DNA of 64,000 nt from Balanoglossus misakiensis (taxonomy: Eukaryota > Hemichordata), in the NCBI GenBank assembly GCA_040954595.2, contig CM082579.2, positions 9,982,001 through 10,046,000 of the forward strand, in the 5' to 3' direction. Below, piece after piece: positions 12,688 to 37,673 of the stretch; positions within the stretch are counted from its first letter, which is position 1; the number at the start of each line of letters is the position of its first letter. The notes under the pieces were generated by a model. That model had not been told where the DNA came from. It ran no database searches and worked only from the letters and a program-made list of their open reading frames with translations. The translations under genes and the position numbers were made by a program.

Positions 12688-15027
12688 AATCTTACTAGCA
12701 CAAGCTGGCTTCGGCGAATTCCATTCTCCACTCACTAAACACCGGATGACGGGATTTCCGATCCTTTCAAATCCAAAAGCGCATGTGTATGTTACGGCTC
12801 CTTCGTTTTCATAGTCATTCCTCTTAGAATTTTCTACTTCTCCTGGATCTTGGCAGAAGCTGACCTTCGCGAATGATGGAATTGTTGCTTGGACGCATTC
12901 TGGCACTTCGTTGCTCCAGTTTTCCCCATCGCAATATATCTTGTCCGGCCCCCTCATTTCGTATCCGTCGTGACACTCGTATGTGATTATGTTGCCAACA
13001 TTAGTTTCCCGCCCATTGCGGATTCTTCCTGGGTAAGGACAACCGCTACCTAGAAAGTAAGATTCTGTATGTAAAGAAGCAGTAACTTCAATAGACTCCT
13101 GTTATTTTGATTTCACGACATATTTTTTAACCAGGACATTACTCCAAGAAAGCCATTTATTTGTTAAATTTAGTCAGTCATTTTCATAATTTCTACATTA
13201 TCATGTACGCTATGTCCGTTGGTATAAATTTGAATTATCTGCTGACGTGGCATGAATCACATTTCTAGCCAACCATTTTACGGTTCTTGCATCAAATTCA
13301 AATTGAATATGGTTGTTATACCGCTGGCAATTCCAGGATATATTGAGGTCAAGCCGGGGTCACGACCTGGCTATGTCAACACCCATTCACTCATTCACTA
13401 TTCCTCGAAAGCATAGACAGTGTCCCTTCCCCCAGTGGTTTACGTCAATGTCACACGCGTCTTTCAATTGCCAAATTCTCGAGTAACATCTAAACACGAA
13501 AGTGCCATTATGGAATTACGTTTAATACTTTCCCAAGGACGTCTTTGACATGTCTCGGCACATGTTCTGCGAAACGGGATACTTGCCCTACATTCGTGAA
13601 CTATTTATGTGCATTTAGTTGTCCGGCGAGTGACATTATCTACATGAAACTACATGAACACACTGCTGCTGGGAGTTTTATCTCCCGGGTACACGATGTA
13701 CACACACGCCATTGTTATATATCCGATACTGTATACGCGAAAAATTATTTTAGAAATCCGGCATGTCAGACACTGAACTTTCATGGCCAGAGATCTTTCA
13801 ACATATTTTCGTTGTCAGTCCAGATGCTTGTACACCGGGCTTGAATGTAAAGGAGAAAATAATTTGGTGAACGACATCGGGCTGAACAGCCAAAGCGACC
13901 CAGTCGCTGTGATATTCAGGATAACCTACTGTGTAGAGCGTTCACCCAGTTTTGTAGCGGCAAGTTTTACTCGATAACTTCATTTCAAGCAAAATAAAAT
14001 ATTAGTGGTATACTTAAGCAATAAAACACCCCCAGCCATGGTATACCACGAGATTTTGACCAGTTCACGACATATACGCACGAGCGATAGCGAGTGCGTA
14101 TATGGAGTTGAACTGGTCAAAATCGAGTGGTATACCATGGCTGGGGGTGTTTTATTGCTATTATATTATGCCAGTATATTGAAACTTTGCATAAAACATT
14201 TTAAAAAGGCATTTTCTTTGACTATGATATATGACTGTGGTATATGGCTAATATATCACGGTCACGTGTCGTGTCTCGACCAATCAAATAGCGTGATTTA
14301 CACCATCAATATACTGGTATAATATAATTCTTGATAGCCATGTCTGACAAATACTGAGAAAAAATTGAAGACATTTCAGATATCTTACGTATGCATATTG
14401 GCTTTGGATTATCCCATTCTCCTGTTGATAAACAACGAACGACATTAATTCCAGACATTGTGTAGCCTTCATTACATCGATATAGCATGGTAGTTCCGCC
14501 GTAGAATTCCCGCCTGGATCCTCGATGCAGTGGGCCTAAATCCGGACACAGGCTCCTGTCGGTCTCGTCAGCTAACAAAAGCAAAAAAAAAGACAAAAAA
14601 GGAAAACTAAGTTTGCACAAAATGCTCTTTTGTTGCTTGGAGCCTGAATCAAAGCCTATCTTGATATAATAGATTGGATCGCTTCTGTTAGAAAAAAAAA
14701 TCAACATCCGTTTTTCGGGGAAAAATTATCACAAATATATACGAAACAATCGCCAATTGCAACCTGGTCGACGTTTTGGTTGACTACATTACTACGACGA
14801 AGACGAACTGGAGGATCGTATAAATTCTTTTCCGTATTCGTATCAAGCGGCTAAGAAATGGGAACGCATGTGAAAAGTATGTGTATGTTCGTTTTCCGTG
14901 GAAAGTTCGGTTCAAGGACACAATTAATTCACTTACCAACAACAGATGATTGCACTACGACGATTACAGCAAACTGGAGAGCCACAAATGAAAGTGTCTC
15001 TGCGATGGTTCCCATTAGTGAACGCAT
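197..15027 (-). CDS. Gene B: SVEP1/polydom-related secreted sushi-EGF-HYR mosaic protein, 3' end cut by window edge
   Basis: Spliced gene with 24 visible coding exons (3814 nt, about 1271 residues): 14937-15027, 14389-14571, 12696-13049, 11578-12048, 11026-11145, 10471-10599, 9967-10089, 9529-9651, 9223-9351, 8561-8692, 7938-8057, 7631-7786, 6962-7087, 6111-6236, 5559-5681, 5048-5140, 4140-4250, 3719-3910, 2841-3074, 2365-2501, 1634-1736, 1280-1468, 719-805, 197-358. Nearly all introns are phase 1; only the intron splitting the second HYR (between 2365 and 1736) is phase 0. Order: signal peptide, sushi x5, cbEGF x10 with one ephrin-receptor-like module inside, sushi x2, HYR x2, sushi, ephrin-receptor-like. 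There is no transmembrane segment in the visible part. Such mosaics are extracellular adhesion or matrix ligands; the exact partner is unknown. The exon at 197 ends in phase 1, so at least one further exon lies beyond the left edge, by analogy the acidic C-terminus of gene A. The gene is a tandem paralogue of gene A. Structure is well supported; function is inferred from family only. Confidence 0.9.
1086..1168. repeat. AAAAC pentanucleotide microsatellite
   Basis: About 16 copies of AAAAC in a gene B intron. It produces long meaningless open frames on both strands. Confidence 0.95.
1280..5140 (-). CDS. Gene B exons 16-22: sushi-sushi-HYR-HYR-sushi core
   Basis: Exons 5048-5140 and 4140-4250 together make one sushi module split by a phase-1 intron ([13 protein letters not shown], then HWSGTEVTC). 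Exon 3719-3910 is a full sushi. Exon 2841-3074 is an HYR module (residues about 968-1045). Exons 2365-2501 and 1634-1736 make a second HYR split at phase 0 ([18 protein letters not shown]). Exon 1280-1468 is a sushi with a long loop ([16 protein letters not shown]). The order sushi-HYR-HYR-sushi followed by an ephrin-receptor-like module is that of the SVEP1/polydom core, which is the main reason for the family assignment. Confidence 0.88.
5559..11145 (-). CDS. Gene B exons 5-15: ten EGF modules plus one ephrin-receptor-like module
   Basis: Ten symmetric phase-1 exons each encode one EGF module of 40-44 residues: 11026-11145, 10471-10599, 9967-10089, 9529-9651, 9223-9351, 8561-8692, 7938-8057, 6962-7087, 6111-6236, 5559-5681. 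Most open with D-I/M-N/D-E-C, the calcium-binding cbEGF signature; the 9223 exon opens DRNEC and the first opens ENPC. Exon 7631-7786 is a different cysteine module ([18 protein letters not shown]), like the GCC2/GCC3 or ephrin-receptor-like repeats of SCUBE and SVEP1. Relative to gene A one EGF exon is absent between 10471 and 10089, and nothing resembling it is seen in that intron. The exon at 8561 uses a weak GTTGGT donor. Confidence 0.9.
6360..6526. repeat. GACA tetranucleotide microsatellite
   Basis: Long (GACA)n tract with GATA and GGCA interruptions in a gene B intron between the 6962 and 6236 exons. Confidence 0.95.
11578..14571 (-). CDS. Gene B exons 2-4: five N-terminal sushi (CCP) modules
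   Basis: Exon 14389-14571 encodes one sushi module (residues about 31-91, with [12 protein letters not shown] and WDNPKPIC). Exon 12696-13049 encodes two (92-209). Exon 11578-12048 encodes two (210-366) separated by an acidic and glycine-rich linker that contains [14 protein letters not shown]. Each module has the four-cysteine CCP pattern with the W-x-x-x-x-P-x-C ending. CCP modules are protein-binding beads in complement regulators and matrix proteins. A run of about 40 T on the coding strand begins about 10 nt inside the intron after the second of these exons. The last donor is GTGAAC. Confidence 0.88.
12250..12482. repeat. ACACA/ACACG pentanucleotide microsatellite
   Basis: More than 40 copies of CAACA-type units, with clustered CGACA variants forming a higher-order pattern. 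It lies in the gene B intron between the 12696 and 12048 exons. Confidence 0.95.
12647..12686. repeat. Poly-A tract (poly-T in gene B pre-mRNA sense)
   Basis: About 40 A on the plus strand. In the transcript it is a U run beginning about 10 nt after the 5' splice site at 12696. Confidence 0.95.
14017..14159. repeat. Long imperfect palindrome (foldback element)
   Basis: Arms of about 65 nt: agcaataaaacacccccagc... on the left and its complement ending ...tgttttattgct on the right, with an inner palindrome atacgcac...gtgcgtat. It lies in gene B intron 2. Confidence 0.9.
14161..14327. mobile_element. Small element with 21-bp terminal inverted repeats
   Basis: Left end 14161-14181 (starting ttatattatgccagtatatt) and right end 14307-14327 are inverted repeats with one mismatch. 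The 167-bp size and position directly beside the palindrome suggest a MITE pair. No target-site duplication is obvious. Confidence 0.55.
14937..15027 (-). CDS. Gene B exon 1: signal peptide exon
   Basis: ATG at 15027-15025 opens a 30-residue exon with a hydrophobic stretch ([14 protein letters not shown]) ending QSSVVG, a typical secretory signal. It ends in phase 1 at a GTAAGT donor (14936-14931). The start is chosen because gene A has an exon of the same length class with the shared core FVALQF at the same place, and because the next exon's acceptor has matching phase. An internal ATG at codon 5 could also serve. Confidence 0.85.
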
Positions 15028-15060
15028 GCTGGCTTATGCACGGAAAGAGTCTTTCGATGG

Positions 15061-15119
15061 TACCGTCTACAGCTGGCCGTCGATTTATAAAAACAGCAGG
15101 CAGAATCCCCGGGAAGTTC
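15061..15119 (-). promoter_or_regulatory. Gene B proximal promoter/5' UTR block with TATA-like element
   Basis: On the minus strand TATAAAT lies at 15089-15083, 56-62 nt upstream of the ATG, a fair position for a TATA box with a short 5' UTR. The whole 60-nt block is alignable with the block at the same distance upstream of gene A (32200-32257): both carry taccgtc, agctg, cag-ggcagaatc and ccgggaag on the plus strand. The TATA-like word itself is not kept in gene A. Conservation of the block is seen directly; promoter function is inferred. Confidence 0.5.
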
Positions 15120-16599
15120 TGCTAAAAACCCATTAGCGTATATTGTACGGCACACGGGAAACACATCAACATCTATAAACAAGTCAATCAATCATATCTA
15201 CGGGCTTATTAGCATAAATATTCAATTCATGAATATTCAGAACACGGTACATGTATAACCAATGAAGTGTCAGAAAATAAAATTAATATTCAATGACTGC
15301 AGTTTCTTTCCAATTAATTCACAGAATAATCCTTAAAATGTGATCAAATGTGTAAGTCACCAACCGGGATTTTGACATTTCCGCCATTCACTTTTTGCGG
15401 CTCTATATGTCGCAGTCCGTATCGATCGAAGTCACCGTCGGCAAACGACGGCAAACTAGAATATCGAATTGCCGCGGAGGGCCGTGGGAACAACCTTTCA
15501 TTGTAAGTTCCTGATTTCAGGCCAATCCCCATAAATATCCTTTAAAGACGCCTTTGCTAGTAAGAGGACGAGTAGTATTGACGATAGTTGTTGTCGACTA
15601 AAATTGTGACGAATTAATATTCATGATCGTGTTCTGGCCCTGCATGAGGACGCACGGCAAATTAGGCAATGCCATCTGTCACGGGCTCAGACTGTGACTA
15701 CAACAGTTACCTCTGGACATCTTCCCGGCAGACACGTCTCTTAGATACTCTTAGCCCCGACTATCGGGTGGGAAGTCACATCCGGGTCACGCCAGGGTCA
15801 CAAATGTCTGGATACATGTACCTCCCTGGTATAAACATTATACATGTGTACTGTGGGTATCGGATGCTAGTGTTCCACTTATAAACGGACGGACGGAAGT
15901 AGTGGTAACCTTTTCGTCGAAATAGTTGACCAACAACATCTGCTGTTCCGAGAAGTCCTTTCAAATGACGATTAAAAGATAGGGATTTTCGGAATATCAT
16001 TTAAAAAAAAAAAAATTACAAAAGAAATGACGTGTTAAATTTTTTTGTAAAGGTCGACCATCTTATGTAAGCGAGTGATCATACTGATACTTTCCTGTAA
16101 TGTACTTTCTTTTGAATTTTTTTTAATCACTTTATTTATTTTCTCTCTTTGGAACGAATTTTTTTTACAATAAAAGACACAAAAATAAGATTGGGATTTG
16201 TGTCACCAGAGTTTGAGTAAACTGTTGGAAGTATGGGTTTAATTTCCCCTACAGAGTAACAGTACAGCTAAAACTATGATCGCAGAATTAAAAATGTAGT
16301 TGTACAATAAAATAAATGAAAACTGTTTAGATAAATTAAAATATGAACAGAAAACAAATGCCTGCAAATGATTCTCATTCAAACCGTGCAAGTTCACTAC
16401 GTGTGCAACTTAAGGTCATTAAATACGAAAAAAGTGGATGTGCAAAAATGACGCGAGAAATTTCATCAACTCTGTTTTATTTCATTCAGGCTGATAGAAG
16501 GTAAAATATCCATGATAAAATGTCGTAAATTGGAGACATAAACATTTACTAGATTACAAAGTACAATGTATTCAACTGTGGCTTCCAAACGCTTCCGGA
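15120..16599. other. Spacer between gene A 3' end and gene B promoter
   Basis: About 1.5 kb without a supported gene. It contains the 3' UTR of gene A. AATAAA on the minus strand at 16481-16476, about 120 nt past the stop, is a plausible poly(A) signal. The rest is AT-rich with poly-A/T runs near 16000 and 16120. Confidence 0.6.
16476..16481 (-). terminator. Probable poly(A) signal of gene A
   Basis: AATAAA on the minus strand about 120 nt downstream of the gene A stop codon. The motif is seen directly; use is inferred. Confidence 0.4.
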
Positions 16600-32166
<15,567 letters not shown>

Positions 32167-32199
32167 TGCGTTGTGTTTTTCGAAAACACTGTCAACAGA

Positions 32200-32257
32200 G
32201 CTACCGTCCAGCTGCTAAATTCGACAACATTCAGCTGGCAGAATCTCCGGGAAGGTC
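32200..32257 (-). promoter_or_regulatory. Gene A proximal upstream block shared with gene B
   Basis: This block lies 35-91 nt upstream of the ATG and aligns with 15061-15119 upstream of gene B. Upstream sequence is normally less conserved than this after duplication, so it may hold the core promoter or 5' UTR elements. No TATA word is present here. Confidence 0.4.
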
Positions 32258-33906
32258 AAGTCTCACGAACTCGGTGTCATGTAACAGCTAACTAAACGCA
32301 AACTGGATGGGACGAGGAAAACGCACGGCATCATCCACTGAAGTGATTTGCAGTGGACGGACTCGGTGAACTTTGACCCTTCTTCAAGATGACAAATAAG
32401 AAACGGCGCGGACCAATTGCCTGGCTTCTAGTTCTGCAGGCACAGGAAGAGTAGGAAGATTATGCAACTACTAAAATGTTATAATAAAATATGCAGAAAA
32501 AGTAAACTTGTGTAAGGATCGGAAACGACTCGATATTAGCGCGAAGACGTCACCACTTCCTCGCTGCAGTAATCGTTCCTGTTGATATTCTTGAGATGGT
32601 AACTGAATCTGGTCGTGCGAAGTGTAACTGGTGCCAGATTGATATAGTCGGTAATGCAGAATCCGACACAGTTGGCCTCAATACAAAAACCGCAATAAAT
32701 ATTTTCTGAGTGCTCAATCGTTTGGCACTGTGGCACGATTCCCAACTGTTGCGATAAATTATCCAAGGCGACCCCCGCCTGTCACGAAAACTGCATAAAC
32801 TCCATATAGTCTCCAAAACGTCTCTCGCGATTTAACAGCCACCAGCATGATTGGGGGTTGTTTTGCGGTTTGGAGTTCCTATATGTAAGCATTGGCTGGA
32901 GTATTGTGTGAAGACACGCCTTGTCAGGGGTCGATGTCAAGGGATATTGGGCCGTGAAATGAGGGGGGGGGGGGTGAAGGACGATGAGAGGAAAAAGACA
33001 TTTAAATCGAAGGGGCGGGTGGGAGTTTGCGAGCAAGTTAATTTGGCTTTTCCTGGGCTTAATATCATCCAACCAACAGATTTATCAGCAAATTTGAAAA
33101 AAAAAATTAAAATATTCAAACACCGTACGTGTAACTAAGAAATCGACCCCAGTAAAAACAACGTAATGCAACGGCAACGGCACCGCGACTATTGCCATGG
33201 TCACAAAGCTTAGTGGTAGAGGTCACGAATAAACGACACGACGCCTTGCGCTCACCACAGAGCTCGATGCAGTCGCGAGTTTAATTTCTGTTCCAAGGTT
33301 TCAACGGACTTCGGAAACAGACAAACTGCTTTGAGTAGTACCAGTCAACTCGAAGGTTAAATTTGCCTGCACTGACATTTGCGATTGGGCCTGTATTGAC
33401 GTGCCCCGTGTGCAAGATCAAGGTTGAGACAACGCGGGGAGATGTTGACGCCCGGAACGGTTGAGCTTTGTACGTGCTGCTTTAATTGGGATATGCGGAA
33501 TCGTGCCTCGTCCCTACCCATTTCATACACGAATGTCATCAGCTGTTGTAATACCGGCCAATGTACGCCAAGCGAACTGAGGCATTTACCAAGTCGTGGC
33601 TGACCATTGTAATCGATATACACTGATAATTTAATTCAAGCCTGTGTGTAATAATCACCTTTCCAACAAATATTTGCAAAATGTGACTACAGAATAAACG
33701 GGTTTCATTTAATCTTCGACAGGGACGGTACTGTACCCAATTTTTCTGAACCATTTCATTAGCACATTTCCTATATTCATCAATCAATCGAGTGCACAAA
33801 GTGCTGCTATCACATATCATGTATGTCTGAAAATTAAACTTGAATGTAAGTTGTTCTGTCTGTAATGTGAAATGCTAGATTCCGAGTGCAGGAGAAGGGT
33901 GCTGCT

Positions 33907-34032
33907 CCCTCCCCTCCCCTCCCCTCCCCTCCGCTCCGCTCCGCTCCGCTCCCCTCCCCTCCCCTCCCCTCCCCTCCCCTCCCCTCCCCTCCCCTCCCCT
34001 CCCCTCCCCTCCCCTCCCCTCCCCTCCCCTCC
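33907..34032. repeat. CCCCT pentanucleotide satellite
   Basis: About 25 tandem CCCCT units with a CGCT-variant block near 33930-33950. The minus strand is (AGGGG)n, able in principle to form G-quadruplexes. Confidence 0.95.
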
Positions 34033-35283
34033 ATCCCTCCTCTGCCTGCCTGCCTGCCCTGTTCTCTTGATATCTTAACGTGTGGTAGGGCATGCATTGG
34101 GACAATATAAGATCTCTCAGTCTTGTTATTATTCAAAAGCATGAAGACCATTTTGTCACAGCTCATTTTTGTGTGCTACGCTTGCCCTGAACGCATTTTC
34201 CCATTTTCCCCGGCAAATCTCTTACAGAAAGGAACGAGAGGTTGTAATTTCACATAATACTTCCGCGAGTGCTGAGTATTGAAGGAAGTGCGATACACAG
34301 CCACAGATACTAAACGAGGAAATGCGATAAGCCGCCAGGCTTTATTACGTAAAGTTCGGGGTAAAGGTTTAGAGAAAGGGCCGGCCAATTACAGTTGACG
34401 AGAAGTTTCTCCGTGCAGATATATTTCAAAGGAAGGTATCATCATCATCATGATCATCATCATGATCATCATCATCATCATCACCAACACCACCACTTTG
34501 CTCCAAACGCTAGTGTATTATACCTTGAATTTTAACTCAATACAACCTAGACAGTGGATGATTCCTGTCAACTGATTTTGTTGTGGCCATTTAATATATT
34601 ATTATATTTATGTGCCATTATTTTTCCTTTCATAAATATCGCTGTCAAGGACTTGTCATTCTTAACAACTGCTGCTTTTAGTTATTTGGATCTACTCGAC
34701 AGTTAATAATCGTCTTTTGAACCACAAACGTTGTAAATTCGCTATCAATATTGCCATTACAATACCACAACATTGATTCTACTTTTAGATGTGGGTTAAG
34801 TTCCTTGAACAGCGTAGCTTTCATAGGCGCACCCTTCCGCTGTGCAGTTAGGTATTTTTTTCGCCTGGAAAAAATATGAACAAATATCATTTTACATATG
34901 ATTCTTGAAAACTGTTTCAGTCTAGTCGTGCCAGTAGAGCTGTTAATAGAAGAAAGAATACACTTGCTGCTCGTCAACACAGTCGCTGTGTGGGATTTGT
35001 GCTTATTGGGTCGGGGCGCCACCTAGTGGTGATGTCGACTTTCTGCATTTGTCGATTTCGACTGTGGTGTCTTTCGCCGAGTAGGAGTAACAAGGATATA
35101 ATGCGGCCCTTTTGCCGTTTGGTGCTTCTAAGGCTGCATCGACGGTTCTTGAATGATCAGCCATTGATCTCCAACTGGAAAGCAATTACATGTACATGTA
35201 TAGTCAATATCTTCATAACTTCTATTTATGGTAACCTGCGTTTAACGTCCATTATTCTTGTGACTCAGATTTTATTACAGGTA

Positions 35284-35640
35284 CAAAGTCTCTCTCTCGC
35301 TGCCCTTTTTTATATTATTTACGTTTGATACAAGACACCGTTTATGTAATTCTACATGTGGATATATAATGAATTAACATTCGACACATAATTTCGTCCA
35401 TCTTGTTTGTAGAATCGAGAGTAAAATTCTCGTCAAAATGAATAAACGGTAAACACTGATTATTAATTTTGACGAGTTTTCCACTCTCAAGTCTACAAGT
35501 GGTACATGTATATAAGTTGTGTGTGGTCGAATGTCGATTCACTATATACATGTCTCTACATGTAGAATAATAAAAACGGTGTCTCTGTATCAAACATAAA
35601 TAATAGAACAAATTTGGATGGTGAAGGGCAGTCAAATTGT
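35284..35640. mobile_element. Foldback (MITE-like) element with long diverged arms
   Basis: The left part (35284-35470) is the inverted, diverged counterpart of the right part (35462-35640): ataaacggt, cgagagt, tcgaatgt and gggcag recur in mirrored order. A third, single-arm copy is at 28497-28690. Confidence 0.65.
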
Positions 35641-36491
35641 AAGTTCTCATGTGTGTGTTGGGTTGTTTATAGAGAGCATTTTAGAGAATAGATTGCTACT
35701 TTCCTGTGTGGGGAGGTCTAAAAATTGAACATAGTTACCTTCTGTATTTCGAATACCATTTTATTCATTAGCCTATAGTCTGTGAGTTAAACTTGATAGT
35801 ACACAAACTTTAGATAAAAGGTTTAAAGGTACCGGTAGGTGACTGAAAATCAAACTGAAAGTCAAACTGAAAGTCCTATATAGTTGAGGAAAATGCCTAT
35901 GCACACTGTTCAAGAAGTTGAGACCACATACAGGCATGATATATCCATTGGCAGTGCCTTTCGGGATTGCAGCTTTTACTAATCTGTGGCAATGTCTATT
36001 TCCTGAAAGAAGCAAAGCTGTTATGGAAGTTGGAATTTCGTGTAGAGGCCATGAACAAAATTATAACTTTACATTCAGCAAGAGGGGTCAATTTTTGGAC
36101 ACTTTTGAAGTTACCAAACACAAGAGTCTGCCTGAAAATGAATTCAAATCTTACACCAACTTGTGTTTGTAACTCCAGATGTGCACTTTTGGGTGATCTT
36201 AATTTTGCATGGCCGCCCACAAAAAAATCTTTGTTCGCTAGATCAACACTTTCCATGGTTACGGTGGCTAAACATTACTTGCCGGCGCACGTGTACGCGC
36301 CACCTTCTTCGTGACACGCGGGCCTTGGTATCCATAGAAACAGAACATCTTTGGCTTATTATTATTTTCTGCGTGGGTATATATCAATGTGTATGCGTAT
36401 GTATCAAGTATTCCATTGACAGCAACAGGTCAGAAATCCGCTCTACTCCCCCCACACCGCGTCGCGAATTTCAACACAACGTGAACCGAAA

Positions 36492-37673
36492 ATGACGGCC
36501 AGTGACAACGGTACCGGTTTCAGACCAGACGGTCTTTGTTTCCCGGATTTCGACATCCCGCTCTGGATTCCCGCTTTGCACGCCACGGCCGTTTCCCTGA
36601 TTTCCATCAGCGGCATCGTCGGTAACGTATTCGTGCTTCTCTTCATCTACTCTTTCTGTCTGAACTCTCTCGACAAACAACCCGTGACGATTTTCTACGG
36701 GAACTTGGCACTGGCAGATTTGGTCACTTCACTGCTCTTCGAGCCTGTTTACGTGGTGTCAATTGTCAACAACAAGTTTCCGCTCGGGGGAGAAAGCTGC
36801 CGCTACTTTAGCACGGCGTTTGCCGTCATCCCAAGCGCCACCTCCATCTTCACTCAAACTGCGCTTGCTCTGTACAGCTACGTGCAAACCCGAAATGTCT
36901 ATCACCAATCCGCAAAGTGCTTCGGTAGAAAGCGAGTCCTGTTTTACTGTGTGCTTACCTGGCTTTTTGCAATAATGGTTTTCTGTCCGTGGCTGATTGC
37001 AAAGGAGAAATTCCCCTTCAGCAATGACTTTCGGACAAACAGTTGTTTCGTTACCGGCACACCGTATCACGTGATTATTTTGGCGTTTACCGTTCCCTCA
37101 ATCATTATCACGTTTTCTTATACTTGCGTTTTCCTGACAACGCGCAATCGTCTGCTGATAAATAAAGTTGGGATATCTAATAATGTCGGCGACAATATTT
37201 ACAACCAGGCCAGAGCTATTCGGCAGCACAAAGCGGTGAGAAAGGTGGCCAAAAAATCGTTTATCCTGTGCACCGCCTATTACCTGTGCTGGTTACCAAT
37301 AAACATGAAGCTGTTCATTGGTGAAGGTTGCCACCCCTCCACCGATGGCTGGCATCGAGTGGCAATAACATGTCTGTACGTCAACACGACAATAAATGCG
37401 ATGTTGTACGCCTGGAAGAACCCCGACTTTCGCAGGGGAGTTCTAGCAATTGTGACTTGCCGCATCCACGAGCACAAGTTGCGTCTGGCCGGAGCCTTGC
37501 CATCCGCGGAGGAGGGTCGCCGTAAAGCCCAGGGTAGCGTGCAGACCACCGCCATAGGGAACAACGAACCCGGCGTCCGAAAGAAACGCCTCGTCTGGGC
37601 GCTGGGCCTGGACGCACGCGTGGCTGGAGACACCGCGACCACAAGTGCCATGGAAACGGAATCAGTATTGTAG
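36492..37673 (+). CDS. Intronless rhodopsin-class (class A) orphan G protein-coupled receptor with YSY in place of DRY
   Basis: Single-exon ORF of 393 residues. Seven hydrophobic segments are visible. TM1 has GIVGNVFVLL (N45). TM2 has NLALADL (D76). C103 at the start of TM3 can pair with C185 in extracellular loop 2. TM4 has W157, TM5 has P202. TM6 has CWLP (266-269). TM7 has NAMLYAWKNPDFRR, a variant of NPxxY followed by helix 8, with C323 as a possible palmitoylation site. N6 in NGT is a glycosylation sequon. The DRY position reads YSY (ALALYSYVQ), so the usual arginine is lost. I cannot name the ligand; it is a class A orphan. ATG 36492 is the first in frame and gives a short extracellular N-terminus. 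AATAAA at 37988-37993 could be the poly(A) signal. Confidence 0.9.
   Translation: MTASDNGTGFRPDGLCFPDFDIPLWIPALHATAVSLISISGIVGNVFVLLFIYSFCLNSLDKQPVTIFYGNLALADLVTSLLFEPVYVVSIVNNKFPLGGESCRYFSTAFAVIPSATSIFTQTALALYSYVQTRNVYHQSAKCFGRKRVLFYCVLTWLFAIMVFCPWLIAKEKFPFSNDFRTNSCFVTGTPYHVIILAFTVPSIIITFSYTCVFLTTRNRLLINKVGISNNVGDNIYNQARAIRQHKAVRKVAKKSFILCTAYYLCWLPINMKLFIGEGCHPSTDGWHRVAITCLYVNTTINAMLYAWKNPDFRRGVLAIVTCRIHEHKLRLAGALPSAEEGRRKAQGSVQTTAIGNNEPGVRKKRLVWALGLDARVAGDTATTSAMETESVL

Larger units (their letters stand above)
32258..36491. other. Intergenic region between gene A and the GPCR gene
   Basis: No supported gene. Contains a poly-G run near 32964, the CCCCT satellite (33907-34032), ATC repeats (34437-34490), and a foldback element (35284-35640). 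The divergent arrangement (gene A to the left, GPCR to the right) means both promoters lie here. Confidence 0.6.

Noticed and set aside
33834-34166. Gly-Glu-Arg or Pro-Leu-Ser repeat proteins
   Set aside because: Translations of the CCCCT satellite.
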